The notes under the pieces: model-generated | What the model saw: only the letters and a program-made list of their open reading frames with translations | Told to the model about the DNA's origin: nothing | Database searches by the model: none | Program-made: the position numbers and the translations under genes | Source of the DNA: Labilibaculum sp. | GTDB taxonomy: Bacteria > Bacteroidota > Bacteroidia > Bacteroidales > Marinifilaceae | Length of the DNA stretch: 64,000 nucleotides | Direction of reading: 5' to 3' | NCBI GenBank assembly: GCA_016342745.1 | Contig: JAEINT010000006.1 | Coordinates: 124,001 to 188,000, forward strand | Shown: positions 39,049-48,646 of the stretch, in pieces | Position numbering within the stretch: the first letter of the stretch is position 1 | Layout: the number at the start of each line of letters is the position of its first letter

Positions 39049-42000
39049 CTACAATCCTAATTTCAATGTAAATGTGAACTGCTTAGGTACTGGTGCTGCT
39101 ACACCACCTGCATTAAAGAATTCAGGATCCTGACCATTTAGTTTATCATCGGAATACAACAAAAACAAGTTTGTTGCTTGCAGTTTCACTGAAAGATTAT
39201 TTACACCCAATCTAGTTGCTACATTTTTTGAGAAATCATAAGCTAATGAAATCTCTTTCATTCTGATAAAATCTCCATCAGCAATTCGATCTGAAGAATA
39301 ATTGTAAGCATTATATGCTGTTGCAAGATCTCCTGAGCCAATATTATCTGCTTGTCTTGCAGTAGCAATAGCAGGAATCGTAGTAATATTTTCATCCCCT
39401 GGCCGAACCCAACGATTCTTAAATTCGCGTGGCAAAGCATCAAGATCTGAATAATTACCGTTAAAAACAGGATCTAAACGAACAACATTTCCAAATGAGT
39501 AGGTCATGAAAACATTAAATCTAAATCCTTTATAGGTAAATGTATTACTCAAACTTCCAATATCTGTTGGATCAGCAGATCCTGAATATTCAAGGAAATC
39601 AAGATTTTCTCTCTCTTGAAAATAAATATCGCTAACCGTTACATTTCCACTCTGATCAAGGAAAGTTGGTAAACCTTCATTATTCAAACCTTTAAATGGA
39701 ATTGAGAAGATTGAACGAACAGCATACCCCTCACGAGCAAAGCCATTACCTTTCACCATATCAATTACACGCGATCTGGTCTCCAATTCTGTAACCTTAT
39801 TCTTGTTTTTGGAATAAACAAAGTTGGTAACCCAAGAAAAGTTATTTGTTTTAATATTAGTTGATGAAATAGAGAACTCAAATCCATGAGATTCCATAGA
39901 AGCAACGTTACCATATTTAGAAACTTCACCACCTAATCCTTGCGTAGTTACTCGGCCTATCAGATCATAATTATCACGAGTATACCAGTCAATTGTGGTA
40001 TTAATGCGATTATTTAAGAATCCAATATCAGCACCAACATTAAACTCATGTTTCTTTTCATACGTTAATTCGCTATTCTCTAAGGACTCAATATACAGGG
40101 CACTTTCTTTCATTCCTGCAGTTGGTCTCCAAGGATTTCTACTTCTGATATCAACTAAAGAGTTGGTAACATAGTGTGGCCCACGATCGGCCGTTAAACT
40201 ATACGATGCCTTTAAAGTAAAGTGCGAAACCGTTGGCTTTAATGATTCAAAGAAAATCTCTTCATGAGCATTCCATGCACCAGAAATATTCCATGTAGGT
40301 AACCAACGTGCACTATTTGACTTTCCTAACTTATTAGTTCCTTCGTAACGAAGCGTTCCGTTAAGTGTATATTTCCCCATATAGGAGTAAGTCGCATTTC
40401 CAAAGAAAGCTGTATTACGATATCTGGTATTTTCCATCCCATAATACAAGTTATTATTTTCAATCCCTTTTTTGAACAACTCATAGGTGTAAAATGGAAT
40501 CTCTCCCATAGAGTATTGTAATCCCCAACCAGTATTGTTTGTCTTCTTACGATCTATAGAGTTGATTTCCATACCACCATATAAATTAATGATGTGTGTC
40601 TCATTGAAAACATCCTTATAGGAAGCTGTTGTTCTAAAATCATAACCTAACATCTTATAGTCAGTACGCTTGTAAATTCCACCTTCAGGCAGAATACTTA
40701 CTGGCAAAGCATAAGGATCATCTGGATCTTTATATAAGAATGAATTTCGATCACGAATCGTTGAATTAGGCATTGCCCTATAAGCTTGAGCCTGATTAGA
40801 AAATTCAGTAATGTTATGCTCCTGAGAAGTTGACTGATATTTAAGAGCACCCAATGCACTTATTTCTACTTTAGGAGTAACTTTCCATTTTAATTCTGTT
40901 TGGAATTTCACATCCACTACATTTAAATCAATATAGTTTTCGTCTAACTCTCTATTGATATTAAAAGGAGCATAGTTACGTATATAGTCTGCATTAGGAT
41001 CTAAAGTTCTAGATGAGTTCAAGGCAAAGGAGTAAGGGTTTATGTCAAAATCTCTTTTCACTTTTCCTGTTACTACATCCGTATCCTGAGCTAATGCACC
41101 TGGTGCTTTTTGCTTACGATAAGAAGCACTACTAATGGTATTAAACGTAAGATTATCAAATACTTTATAATTCGACTTAAAATTAGCAGTATATCTATTC
41201 ACATTACTAGCTTTAGTCCAACCTGGATCAACTAATGCACTAATTGAAGCATAATAAGTAGACTTTTCTGTTCCTGAAGACATGCTTACAGAATGACTTT
41301 GCATGATATTGGTCTTAAATAACTCCTTAAACCAATCGGTATTTCTGTATTCAGCTTTACGTAAGAATGCTGCTTTAGCTTCCGGAGTATTTGCTAACAA
41401 AAAGTTCCCCGAAGCATCAATCTGGTTTAATTGTTGGTACATTCTTCCATAAACACCACTCTCGCGAGCGTTAGCTACATCAGCATAGTTTAACCAACCA
41501 CCTTCACGCATCTCTTCGTAAACAGACATCTGTTCCTGAGAATTCATGATATTAAAATCATTGTAAGAAGGAGTTAATCGATAAGTGTACTCACTTGAAT
41601 AGTTGATACGACTTACTCCAGCTTTACCTTTTTTTGTTGTAATAACAATAACTCCAGCCATTGCGCGAGCACCATAAATAGAGGTCGCCGAACCATCTTT
41701 CAATACTTCGAAACTTTCAATATCATCAGCATTTATACCCGCAATTGCAGAACTGATCAAAGTTGTTACATCACCCGACGAAAGCGCATCGGAGGTTAAT
41801 TCAACCACATCTTCCAAGATCACTCCATCAACTACCCATAATGGTTTAGAACTACCATAAATAGAAGTAGCACCACGAACACGGATTTTAGGAGCAGCAC
41901 CAAAAGTTCCAGAAACATTCTGGACAGATACCCCAGCAGCACGACCTTCTAAGCCACGACTAACATCTGGCATACCAGCCAATTTAACTTCTTCTGCTTT

Positions 42001-42708
42001 TAACTTCTGACTAGCACCAGTAAATAATCGCTTATCCATTACAACCATACCGGTTACAACAACCTCCTCAATTTGTTCCGAATTTGCTTCTAGAACAATA
42101 TTAATTTCACTCTGATTAGTAACTTTTATTTCCTGAGTGTCCATTCCAATAAACGAAAAAACTAAAGTTGTTTCCGTTGCATCCGGTAATTGTAACTTGT
42201 ATACTCCATCAATATTAGTGGTTGTACCAATACTAGTACCTTTAATAAAAACAGAAACACCTGGTAATCCGACACCTGAATTATCAGTTACAACACCGCC
42301 AACTTTTTTTTCCGCTTGAATAGGATTTATTTCCTTCTGAGAAGTTTCCTTTTTAGCTTGTGGCTTAATAATAATTACCTCATCTCTAATCTCATAAGTA
42401 AGACCAGTGTCCTTAAGACAGTCGGTTAATATTGTTTTAACACTTTTAGGCGAAGCGCTTATATTAACGTTATTAATTTCTTTTATGTCATCAACATTGT
42501 AAAGAAAAGTGTAATTGGTTTTCTCCTTAACTTTTTCAAAAACCTCAATTAATGTACTGCTTGACATCTCTAACTCCAGAATTTCACCCTGAAGATTTGC
42601 TAAAGCCTGAAAATTAAAGACGTTAACAATCAGAAATAAAAGCAAGAGTCTTTTAGCAAGAATTGGTTTTCTTTTCTGCATAAAAGACTTTTCCCGATTT
42701 TTTTTCAT
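39049..42708 (-). CDS. SusC/RagA TonB-dependent transporter with STN signalling domain
   Basis: 1219 residues from the ATG at 42708; the in-frame TTG at 42747 lies inside an intercistronic hairpin. Order: signal peptide (about 1-37), STN domain (about 45-110, used to signal to a FecR anti-sigma factor), carboxypeptidase-regulatory-like domain (about 120-205, GVVTDNSGVGLPGVSVFIKGT), plug, then the barrel. Outer-membrane importer energised by TonB. The STN domain and the adjoining sigma/anti-sigma genes indicate substrate-induced expression. Confidence 0.96.
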   Translation of the reverse strand: MKKNREKSFMQKRKPILAKRLLLLFLIVNVFNFQALANLQGEILELEMSSSTLIEVFEKVKEKTNYTFLYNVDDIKEINNVNISASPKSVKTILTDCLKDTGLTYEIRDEVIIIKPQAKKETSQKEINPIQAEKKVGGVVTDNSGVGLPGVSVFIKGTSIGTTTNIDGVYKLQLPDATETTLVFSFIGMDTQEIKVTNQSEINIVLEANSEQIEEVVVTGMVVMDKRLFTGASQKLKAEEVKLAGMPDVSRGLEGRAAGVSVQNVSGTFGAAPKIRVRGATSIYGSSKPLWVVDGVILEDVVELTSDALSSGDVTTLISSAIAGINADDIESFEVLKDGSATSIYGARAMAGVIVITTKKGKAGVSRINYSSEYTYRLTPSYNDFNIMNSQEQMSVYEEMREGGWLNYADVANARESGVYGRMYQQLNQIDASGNFLLANTPEAKAAFLRKAEYRNTDWFKELFKTNIMQSHSVSMSSGTEKSTYYASISALVDPGWTKASNVNRYTANFKSNYKVFDNLTFNTISSASYRKQKAPGALAQDTDVVTGKVKRDFDINPYSFALNSSRTLDPNADYIRNYAPFNINRELDENYIDLNVVDVKFQTELKWKVTPKVEISALGALKYQSTSQEHNITEFSNQAQAYRAMPNSTIRDRNSFLYKDPDDPYALPVSILPEGGIYKRTDYKMLGYDFRTTASYKDVFNETHIINLYGGMEINSIDRKKTNNTGWGLQYSMGEIPFYTYELFKKGIENNNLYYGMENTRYRNTAFFGNATYSYMGKYTLNGTLRYEGTNKLGKSNSARWLPTWNISGAWNAHEEIFFESLKPTVSHFTLKASYSLTADRGPHYVTNSLVDIRSRNPWRPTAGMKESALYIESLENSELTYEKKHEFNVGADIGFLNNRINTTIDWYTRDNYDLIGRVTTQGLGGEVSKYGNVASMESHGFEFSISSTNIKTNNFSWVTNFVYSKNKNKVTELETRSRVIDMVKGNGFAREGYAVRSIFSIPFKGLNNEGLPTFLDQSGNVTVSDIYFQERENLDFLEYSGSADPTDIGSLSNTFTYKGFRFNVFMTYSFGNVVRLDPVFNGNYSDLDALPREFKNRWVRPGDENITTIPAIATARQADNIGSGDLATAYNAYNYSSDRIADGDFIRMKEISLAYDFSKNVATRLGVNNLSVKLQATNLFLLYSDDKLNGQDPEFFNAGGVAAPVPKQFTFTLKLGL

Positions 42709-42735
42709 AATTTTGAATGTGATTTGGTTAGTATT

Positions 42736-42795
42736 ACATTTCTCCAAAAAGAAATGTTTATTGACTTTGCCGGAATCTGTGGCTGCAGATTCCGG
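42736..42795. other. Two hairpins in the fecR-susC intercistronic gap
   Basis: ACATTTCT/AGAAATGT (42736-42757, 6-nt loop) and a 10-bp CCGGAATCTG/CAGATTCCGG stem (42770-42795). On the plus strand the larger one is followed by a seven-T tract and would stop antisense transcription. On the coding (minus) strand it lacks a T-tract and may set the 5' end or stability of the susC mRNA. Confidence 0.6.
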
Positions 42796-42802
42796 TCTTT
42801 TT

Positions 42803-43981
42803 TTATCTTTTATTTTCTTCGATCATAACACTACGATCCTTTATTGTAAATTTTACTTTCTCTGTTACTTCAATCATCTCTAAAATTTTATTGATTGTAT
42901 CGTAACGTGCTACATCTCCAGTATATTTTAGATCTTTAATCGAATTTGAAAGAAAGAAAACATCAATATCATACCATCTCGAAAGTCGGAGCATCAAATC
43001 ATCAAGACTCTGATTATCAAACACAATTCGCCCATCTTTCCATGCTGTAAACAAATGAGGATCAACAACTTTTTTTGATGTTTGACCACTTAGCTTGTTA
43101 AAACTCAACTGATCGTTAGGAAGTAATTCTTGACGAATACCTCGGTATTCATCATTCACCTCAACCTTTCCTTCTACCAAGGTTGTCACAATTTCCTCTT
43201 GCTCATTGTAAGCATTTACGTTAAAGGAAGTTCCCAGAACTTTCACTTCAGCATCCGTAACATCTACAATAAAAGGGTGCTTCTCATCTCTAGCAACTTG
43301 AAAGTATGCTTCTCCTTCAAGATGTACTCTTCTTACTCCATTTCCGAATTCTGAAGGATATCTTAATTTTGAACTTGAATTCATCCAAATTTTTGTTCCA
43401 TCAGCAAGAGTTAACTTGTACTCTCCACCTTTAGGTATGATAATGGTATTATAAGTTACTTGATTTGAAGAAGCCTTTTCTCCAGATTTCTTATAAACCA
43501 ATTCTTCCGAATTATTTGAAATCTGCATTCCTTTCTCTTCCAAATCAACTTTTTCATTTAGTTGATATTTCTCTCCGTCACTTAGTACCAAAAGTGCCTG
43601 ATTTTTTCCAGGAACTATTGCCAAAGGTTCACTGTAAACAACATCTTTATTTATAGATGTAAGAACTCCTCCAACGCTAGCAACGATTACTAAAACAGCT
43701 GCAACTTTTATTAAAATTTGCTTCAAGCGAATACGCTTATCATTCCTAATTTTGGCTTGTATTTTGTCCCAAACCTCAGTTTTATTAGCACTCTCGAGCT
43801 TAGACTCTCTCTCAAAATATTGTTTTTCTGGGTTTTGAGAAAGCTTGTGGAAGAGTACCAGATTTTCCTCTTTTGCGTATTTCCATTCTTCCAAAAACTG
43901 CTCTTCTTTTGCGTTCAGCTTCCCCTCAAGCCTTTTCACAATTAAGTCTGCAATTTTAAATCCAGATGGTAAATTATTCAT
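42803..43981 (-). CDS. FecR-family anti-sigma factor
   Basis: 392 residues: a cytoplasmic N-terminal sigma-binding part (about 1-83), one membrane span (about 84-105), the periplasmic FecR domain (VTYNTIIIPKGGEYKLTLADGTKIWMN region) and a C-terminal DUF4974 domain. It holds the neighbouring ECF sigma factor inactive until the STN domain of the SusC protein signals. It lies 110 bp after the sigma gene and 94 bp before susC. Confidence 0.95.
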   Translation of the reverse strand: MNNLPSGFKIADLIVKRLEGKLNAKEEQFLEEWKYAKEENLVLFHKLSQNPEKQYFERESKLESANKTEVWDKIQAKIRNDKRIRLKQILIKVAAVLVIVASVGGVLTSINKDVVYSEPLAIVPGKNQALLVLSDGEKYQLNEKVDLEEKGMQISNNSEELVYKKSGEKASSNQVTYNTIIIPKGGEYKLTLADGTKIWMNSSSKLRYPSEFGNGVRRVHLEGEAYFQVARDEKHPFIVDVTDAEVKVLGTSFNVNAYNEQEEIVTTLVEGKVEVNDEYRGIRQELLPNDQLSFNKLSGQTSKKVVDPHLFTAWKDGRIVFDNQSLDDLMLRLSRWYDIDVFFLSNSIKDLKYTGDVARYDTINKILEMIEVTEKVKFTIKDRSVMIEENKR

Positions 43982-44091
43982 ATTCGTATTCTATGTGTGC
44001 GATTAACAATTACTATAACAGGTATAAATAAAAAAAGGGTGACAAATTTTTCAACTTTTGTCCCCTTTTATAATTTATTATTCTTAATTCC

Positions 44092-44649
44092 CTAAACCAT
44101 AAATGGTAAGAAAATAAAAAGATCTTTCAGATTTTCCTTTAAAAACTTCGTTGCTCTTTGTTTTTGTGTCTTAACCGTATTGATCGAAATGTCTAAATCT
44201 TCTGCTATTTCAGAATTCTTTAGCCCTTTTAAACCTAATAAATAAATTAACCTTGCAGATTCTGGCAATTTTTGGACTGTTTCTGCAATAATTCTGCTTA
44301 CCTCTTCATCAATAACATTCTTCAAAAAATAATCTTCATCATGAATATCTTTCGCAGATTGATTTTCATATGTCATTCGAACCTTTCGGTGATCAATTTG
44401 ATTCAAACATGAATTTCGAACCGTTTTATATAAAAATGCCTTTAAAGCCCCTTCATGGAAAAAAGAAGATCTCTTTTCCCAAACCTTAACAAAACTCTCC
44501 TGAATAATATCCTCTACAATATCTTGCGACGAAATATACTTGTGCCCAAACATATAAAGAGCATCAAAATACATGTCGTATAAATGCTTAAAAGAGCTTT
44601 CATTGCCATTCCTTAGGGTTTTCAGAAAAGCTTGGTCTAGGGTTTTCAT
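44092..44649 (-). CDS. ECF sigma-70 factor
   Basis: 185 residues with region 2 (YDMYFDALYMFGHKYI to VWEKRSSF) and region 4 (LPESARLIYLLGLKGLKNSEIAEDLDIS). It belongs to the Bacteroidota-type ECF group paired with FecR and SusC. It probably activates the SusCD operon downstream. It is the first gene of the locus; no exact TAnnTTTG promoter is seen before it. Confidence 0.95.
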   Translation of the reverse strand: MKTLDQAFLKTLRNGNESSFKHLYDMYFDALYMFGHKYISSQDIVEDIIQESFVKVWEKRSSFFHEGALKAFLYKTVRNSCLNQIDHRKVRMTYENQSAKDIHDEDYFLKNVIDEEVSRIIAETVQKLPESARLIYLLGLKGLKNSEIAEDLDISINTVKTQKQRATKFLKENLKDLFIFLPFMV

Positions 44650-44815
44650 GCAAAATAGTGGTTAATAATTTTAAAAAAGGGGAAGCAATAATATGAATTA
44701 ATTTCATATAAATACTTATTTCAAGTAAACTATTTTACATTTTATAGATATTAAACATCTAATTTAAAACCCATTTTGCCCTAATTACATGCTCATTTAA
44801 GCAATCTAATATCAA

Positions 44816-44848
44816 CAAAAAAAGGATGTCAAAAAATGACACCCTTTT
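44816..44848 (-). terminator. Terminator of the C1 peptidase gene
   Basis: A 12-bp stem with one A-C mismatch (44820-44831 with 44837-44848), followed by a T-tract on the minus strand, just past the peptidase stop. Confidence 0.85.
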
Positions 44849-44866
44849 CACTTTTAAAGCTTGTCT

Positions 44867-46045
44867 CTACAAACCTAATTTCCTTTTAACTTCTTTTGGA
44901 ATCGCATCTTTATGAACCATTATTGCAACAGTTTTCAGCTTAACATACGCTTCACTCATATTCAAGTAACCACCAAATTTATTACTATTTTCGGCCCATG
45001 AATTTTTTGTTTTGTAATAAATTGTACCATTTTGATCCTTAACGATTCCTGTTAAATGCATCAAATGATCATCTGTTGTTTCAAAATTATCAAAAGTAAG
45101 CTGACGCAATGCCTGATCAACCTCTGGCTCTTTTCCTTTTTGACTTACTTTCTTTTCAGCTTTTTTCACATCCTTTTCCCATTTAGCAATCTCTGAATCT
45201 GTCATATCCGCTGTTTTACTAGCAGGTAAAACAGCATATCCGTTTCTATGAGAAAATCCCTTTTCACTAACGTCTCCATCCCAACAAACCGAAAATCCGT
45301 TGTTCAATGCATAATTAATAACATCCATCATCTCGTCCATAGGGATATTATAATACAAATCATCAGACCAGTTATCAGGAATTTCTAAATTAACTTTTTC
45401 ATAAAATGGATGATGGTTATAGGAAGTTATCTCAATATAATCCTCAGTGTTAAACCCTAATTTTTCAGCATAAGCTGCAGGTGTAATTTCAGTTCCTTCA
45501 TAGGTAAATGTTTTAGGTGTTTTGCCCATGTAAGTATCCAAAACTCCGTTAACAGATTCTTCCCAAACCGGAGTTATCACACGATTAGGATTCTTTATGA
45601 TTTCATCCAGCATCGACTTGGTCGATTGCACCATTTCTTTGTGGATATGAAAATCGCTACCATATCTGTTACCAGAATAAACGACTTCAGGAACAAATCC
45701 ATTTTCCTTAACTACATTTAAAACATCGTGAGCTTGTCCTCCCTCACTATAATTTCCTTTTCCGTGTACACGAAAATAACGCTTCGCTTTTTGCGTATAA
45801 GCTAAACGAACAATATACATTTCCGAGAGATCAATTTCCGGCGCACCCAATCGAAGCAATTCTGTTTCGATATATGAAATTCCAGCATAACACCAACAAG
45901 TACCGGTACTTTGCTGATTCTTAACAGTAGTTGTAGGAATATCTACAACAGTGCTAAATTTTTTCTCTTCTTGTTTTTCTTGAGCCCATAGCATATTAAC
46001 ACTACAAAAGGCAATTAGCATTAAGGTAATTAAGGTTCTTTTCAT
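44867..46045 (-). CDS. Exported C1B peptidase (aminopeptidase C / bleomycin hydrolase-like)
   Basis: 392 residues with a signal peptide (about 1-22, MLWAQ). The papain-like triad is present: Q44/Q45 and C50 in QQSTGTCWCYA, H327 in DDHLMHLTG, and N348 in KNSWAENS. It is shorter than cytosolic PepC (about 440-450) and exported, so it probably trims peptides in the periplasm. An internal Lys/Glu-rich segment replaces part of the usual helical arm. It lies upstream of the SusCD/metallopeptidase locus on the same strand but has its own terminator. Confidence 0.88.
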   Translation of the reverse strand: MKRTLITLMLIAFCSVNMLWAQEKQEEKKFSTVVDIPTTTVKNQQSTGTCWCYAGISYIETELLRLGAPEIDLSEMYIVRLAYTQKAKRYFRVHGKGNYSEGGQAHDVLNVVKENGFVPEVVYSGNRYGSDFHIHKEMVQSTKSMLDEIIKNPNRVITPVWEESVNGVLDTYMGKTPKTFTYEGTEITPAAYAEKLGFNTEDYIEITSYNHHPFYEKVNLEIPDNWSDDLYYNIPMDEMMDVINYALNNGFSVCWDGDVSEKGFSHRNGYAVLPASKTADMTDSEIAKWEKDVKKAEKKVSQKGKEPEVDQALRQLTFDNFETTDDHLMHLTGIVKDQNGTIYYKTKNSWAENSNKFGGYLNMSEAYVKLKTVAIMVHKDAIPKEVKRKLGL

Positions 46046-46074
46046 GATTATATTAGTTATTTAAGTAAAAGTTT

Positions 46075-46425
46075 CTATTTCAATAATTCTGCTTGCATCT
46101 TCTTGGTCATTTTACGCACTACTTCGTCATAAGAATGATCTATCCATTCTTGCAATTGTTTATCTGATACACTGCCATCTATTAACACAGTGTTCCAATG
46201 TTTTTTATTCATATGATAGCCTGGAAGAACTGAAGGGTACATTTCTCTTAATTCAATTGCGTTTTCAGGTTCGCATTTCAAATTCATACTTAATTCCTTA
46301 TTGATATTGGTAAGTAAAAACATCTTATCCATTACCTTGAAAACTAAAGTCTCATCATCAAATGGAAATGCTTCAGTAACTGCTTTCTTTGACAAACAGT
46401 ACTCTCGTAATTCTTCAATATTCAT
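46075..46425 (-). CDS. MmcQ/YjbR-family protein
   Basis: 116 residues of the YjbR-like alpha/beta fold: the FDDETLVFKVMDKMF segment, then LKCEPENAIELREMYPSVLPGYHMNKKHWNTV. The family is predicted to bind DNA, but no biochemical role is established. It lies 29 bp upstream of the C1 peptidase gene on the same strand; a shared transcript is possible. Confidence 0.85.
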   Translation of the reverse strand: MNIEELREYCLSKKAVTEAFPFDDETLVFKVMDKMFLLTNINKELSMNLKCEPENAIELREMYPSVLPGYHMNKKHWNTVLIDGSVSDKQLQEWIDHSYDEVVRKMTKKMQAELLK

Positions 46426-46769
46426 TGTTTAATACTTTGTTCAGATTTAAAATACGTAAGCAATAAACAAATATAATTACTTTTAGGTACAAGCCTAAAG
46501 ATCTATCTTCATGAGTATTTAAAAAAAATCGTTCTAAAGACAAAAAAAAAGACCATCTTCTAATCGGTCTATTGAATCAAAATCCACATCAAATTTACAA
46601 TCTAGATAAATTAAAAATTATTTTTTTGATTCTTCACAAGTTCCATATCTATTGAGCATATTAAATTATAAAAACAATAATTTGACCAAATTAGAAAATC
46701 ATTTTTTTTATACTAGATGCATTTTTGTATATTTAGTTCTAAGATTGTGTTAAATAGATCCAAGAAATC
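46426..46769. other. Divergent intergenic region, very AT-rich
   Basis: 344 bp between the YjbR-like gene and the receiver-domain gene. It contains a short intrinsic-terminator-like hairpin facing left (46542-46570), listed separately, but no recognisable gene or consensus promoter. Confidence 0.45.
46542..46570 (-). terminator. Stand-alone terminator-like hairpin
   Basis: An AGACC/GGTCT stem of only 5 bp, an 11-nt loop, and a run of eight or more T on the minus strand. No minus-strand gene lies directly upstream. Confidence 0.4.
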
Positions 46770-47171
46770 ATGAAAGATACAGGATACGCTCAAAAATACA
46801 AATGGAAAAATAAACGAATTTTAATTGTTGAGGACGAGGAAATCAACAATATGTTCTTTGATGCAGCACTTAGCAGAACGGAATCGAAACTACTATGGGC
46901 AAAAAATGGAAAAGAGGCTGTTGATATTATTGAGAGTTCAGAAGATATCGATGTTATTTTAATGGATATTCGTTTACCAATAATGGATGGTTGTGAAGCA
47001 ACTCGTCGTATCAAAAAAAATCATCAAGAAATTCCAATAATTGCACAAACGGCCTATGCTCTAGAAGGGGATAAAGAACGCATATTAGATGCTGGTTGTG
47101 ATGATTACTTATCCAAACCTATCCGTTTTGAGGAACTTCTTGCTACAATTGACAAATATCTTGCAGATTAA
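46770..47171 (+). CDS. Stand-alone receiver-domain response regulator
   Basis: 133 residues consisting of one REC domain: acidic pair E21/D22 in VEDEE, phospho-acceptor D66 in LMDIRLP, T94 in AQTAYA and K116 in SKPIRF. All active-site residues are intact. There is no output domain and no kinase next door, so it probably relays phosphate from, or to, a hybrid kinase elsewhere. Its stop codon overlaps that of the convergent yraN gene (shared TTAA). Confidence 0.92.
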   Translation: MKDTGYAQKYKWKNKRILIVEDEEINNMFFDAALSRTESKLLWAKNGKEAVDIIESSEDIDVILMDIRLPIMDGCEATRRIKKNHQEIPIIAQTAYALEGDKERILDAGCDDYLSKPIRFEELLATIDKYLAD

Positions 47172-47533
47172 TCGACAGGTGCAATAAATGCATCTTCGAT
47201 GTGCTCTATTTTATATTTTTCACCTTGCTTAATTACACTAACAACATCAAAGCGCACTTCGTATTCTATCCCCTTTAAATCAACATAATCTTGTGTTGCT
47301 CTCACCAAGAACTTGATCTTTGATAAAGTAATTGCATCTGCTGGATGCTCAAAATATTCTGTGGATCTTGATTTGACTTCCACTACAACCAATTGATTGT
47401 CTTTTAAAGCAACTATATCTAGTTCTTTTTTCAAGTAAATCCAGTTTCGATCTATAATCTTATATCCATTTTTAAGCAAATATTTTGCTGCAAGATCTTC
47501 ACCAAGCTTTCCTAATTCGTTGTGTTTTGCCAT
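47168..47533 (-). CDS. yraN: YraN/UPF0102-family nuclease-fold protein
   Basis: 121 residues of the Holliday-junction-resolvase-like fold: GKLGEDLAAKYLLKNGY, then the PD-(D/E)xK-type core KKELDIVALKD...LVVVEVKSR. The family is widespread, but its biological role is unsettled. It is encoded 1 bp after the LD-carboxypeptidase gene and overlaps the convergent response regulator gene by 4 bp. Confidence 0.9.
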   Translation of the reverse strand: MAKHNELGKLGEDLAAKYLLKNGYKIIDRNWIYLKKELDIVALKDNQLVVVEVKSRSTEYFEHPADAITLSKIKFLVRATQDYVDLKGIEYEVRFDVVSVIKQGEKYKIEHIEDAFIAPVD

Positions 47534-47534
47534 C

Positions 47535-48458
47535 TCATTTATTTTCAGAACTACTTTCCCAAGAAAAGTTCACGATTTGATCACTTACATTTAATTTTAA
47601 AAATCGACCCATTGGTAAAGTCCAATTTTCTTTAATATGACCTGCAGGAAAATTATAAACAACGGGATAATTATAATGCTCAACCACTTCATTGATAATT
47701 TCATAAGCAGATTTCCCAAAATTTGGATTACCTACTTTCATTTCACTCATTCCTCCAACAATCAAAGCTTGTAATTCTGAGAGTTTACCTCCTATTTTTA
47801 GATTTCTCATCATTCGATCCAAATGATACAATTCCTCACCAACATCTTCTATAAAAAGAATTTTACCATGTGTTTCAAAATCCATAACCGTTCCACGCAA
47901 ACTGTAAAGAATAGATAAATTACCACCTACCAATTCTCCTTCACTTTGCCCAATTCTATTCAATTTATGCGAAGAGATTGAATAATCCTCTTGATCTCCA
48001 GATAGCGTCTTAATTAAAGTTCCCACTGATTTATTGTCATCACCTTCTGCAGGAAAATTAATTGGCATGGTAGCGTGTAAACTTTCGACACCTAAAATAT
48101 TATTCAAATAGCTATGGAACACAGTAATGTCACTATATCCAATAATCCATTTAGGATTACGCATAAACAAATCAAAATCTAAATGTTCTAATATTCGCAC
48201 ACAACCATATCCACCTCTAGAACATAGAATCGCCTTAATTTCTGGATCGTCTAACATTTTCTGAAAATCCGATAAACGATCCATATCACTACCAGCGAAT
48301 TGATCTTTCTCATCGAAGACATGATTTCCCAACACCACTTTATAGCCTACATCTTCCAATTTCTGAACGGCTATTCCTACCTTTTCAGGCTCCATTTTCC
48401 CTGCTGGAGAAACAATCCCAATTTTATCTCCTTTATTTAAAGCAGCTGGCTGATACAT
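47535..48458 (-). CDS. ldcA: LD-carboxypeptidase (S66, muramoyltetrapeptide)
   Basis: 307 residues of the S66 family: substrate loop CSRGGYGC (79-86), nucleophile S109 in IIGYSD, Glu in FIEDVGEELYHLDRM and His in FPAGHIKENW. It removes the terminal D-Ala from tetrapeptides during murein recycling. No signal peptide, so cytoplasmic, as for E. coli LdcA. It is followed immediately by yraN. Confidence 0.92.
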   Translation of the reverse strand: MYQPAALNKGDKIGIVSPAGKMEPEKVGIAVQKLEDVGYKVVLGNHVFDEKDQFAGSDMDRLSDFQKMLDDPEIKAILCSRGGYGCVRILEHLDFDLFMRNPKWIIGYSDITVFHSYLNNILGVESLHATMPINFPAEGDDNKSVGTLIKTLSGDQEDYSISSHKLNRIGQSEGELVGGNLSILYSLRGTVMDFETHGKILFIEDVGEELYHLDRMMRNLKIGGKLSELQALIVGGMSEMKVGNPNFGKSAYEIINEVVEHYNYPVVYNFPAGHIKENWTLPMGRFLKLNVSDQIVNFSWESSSENK

Positions 48459-48539
48459 ATCTAATTAGTTTTTTTTTGAAGTAAGAACAAATTAAGAATA
48501 AAATACAAATGGATAACTACATTTTTGCCAATTCTATCT

Positions 48540-48547
48540 TATCTTTG
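48540..48547 (+). promoter_or_regulatory. -7 box of metG
   Basis: TATCTTTG matches TAnnTTTG exactly, about 120 bp before the metG ATG. The only nearby TTTG (48524-48527) is 12 nt upstream, too close. If used, transcription starts near 48554 and the leader is about 113 nt. Confidence 0.5.
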
Positions 48548-48557
48548 CAAACAATTC

Positions 48558-48646
48558 GATCAAAAGTAAAATTTTGATCATCAATTTAGATAATCAAAAT
48601 TAACTGAGGAATCTTTTATCTCAAAACAGATTAAGATATTCCTTAG
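48558..48646 (+). promoter_or_regulatory. Structured metG leader with alternative hairpins
   Basis: GATCAAAA (48558-48565), TTTTGATC (48572-48579) and ATCAAAATT (48593-48601) allow two competing hairpins around the middle arm. A third stem, CTGAGGAAT/ATTCCTTAG (48604-48646), stands before an A-rich tract and the start codon. Confidence 0.45.

Noticed and set aside
42709-42747. SusC start at TTG 42747
   Set aside because: It lies inside a perfect hairpin, and the ATG at 42708 gives a normal signal peptide.
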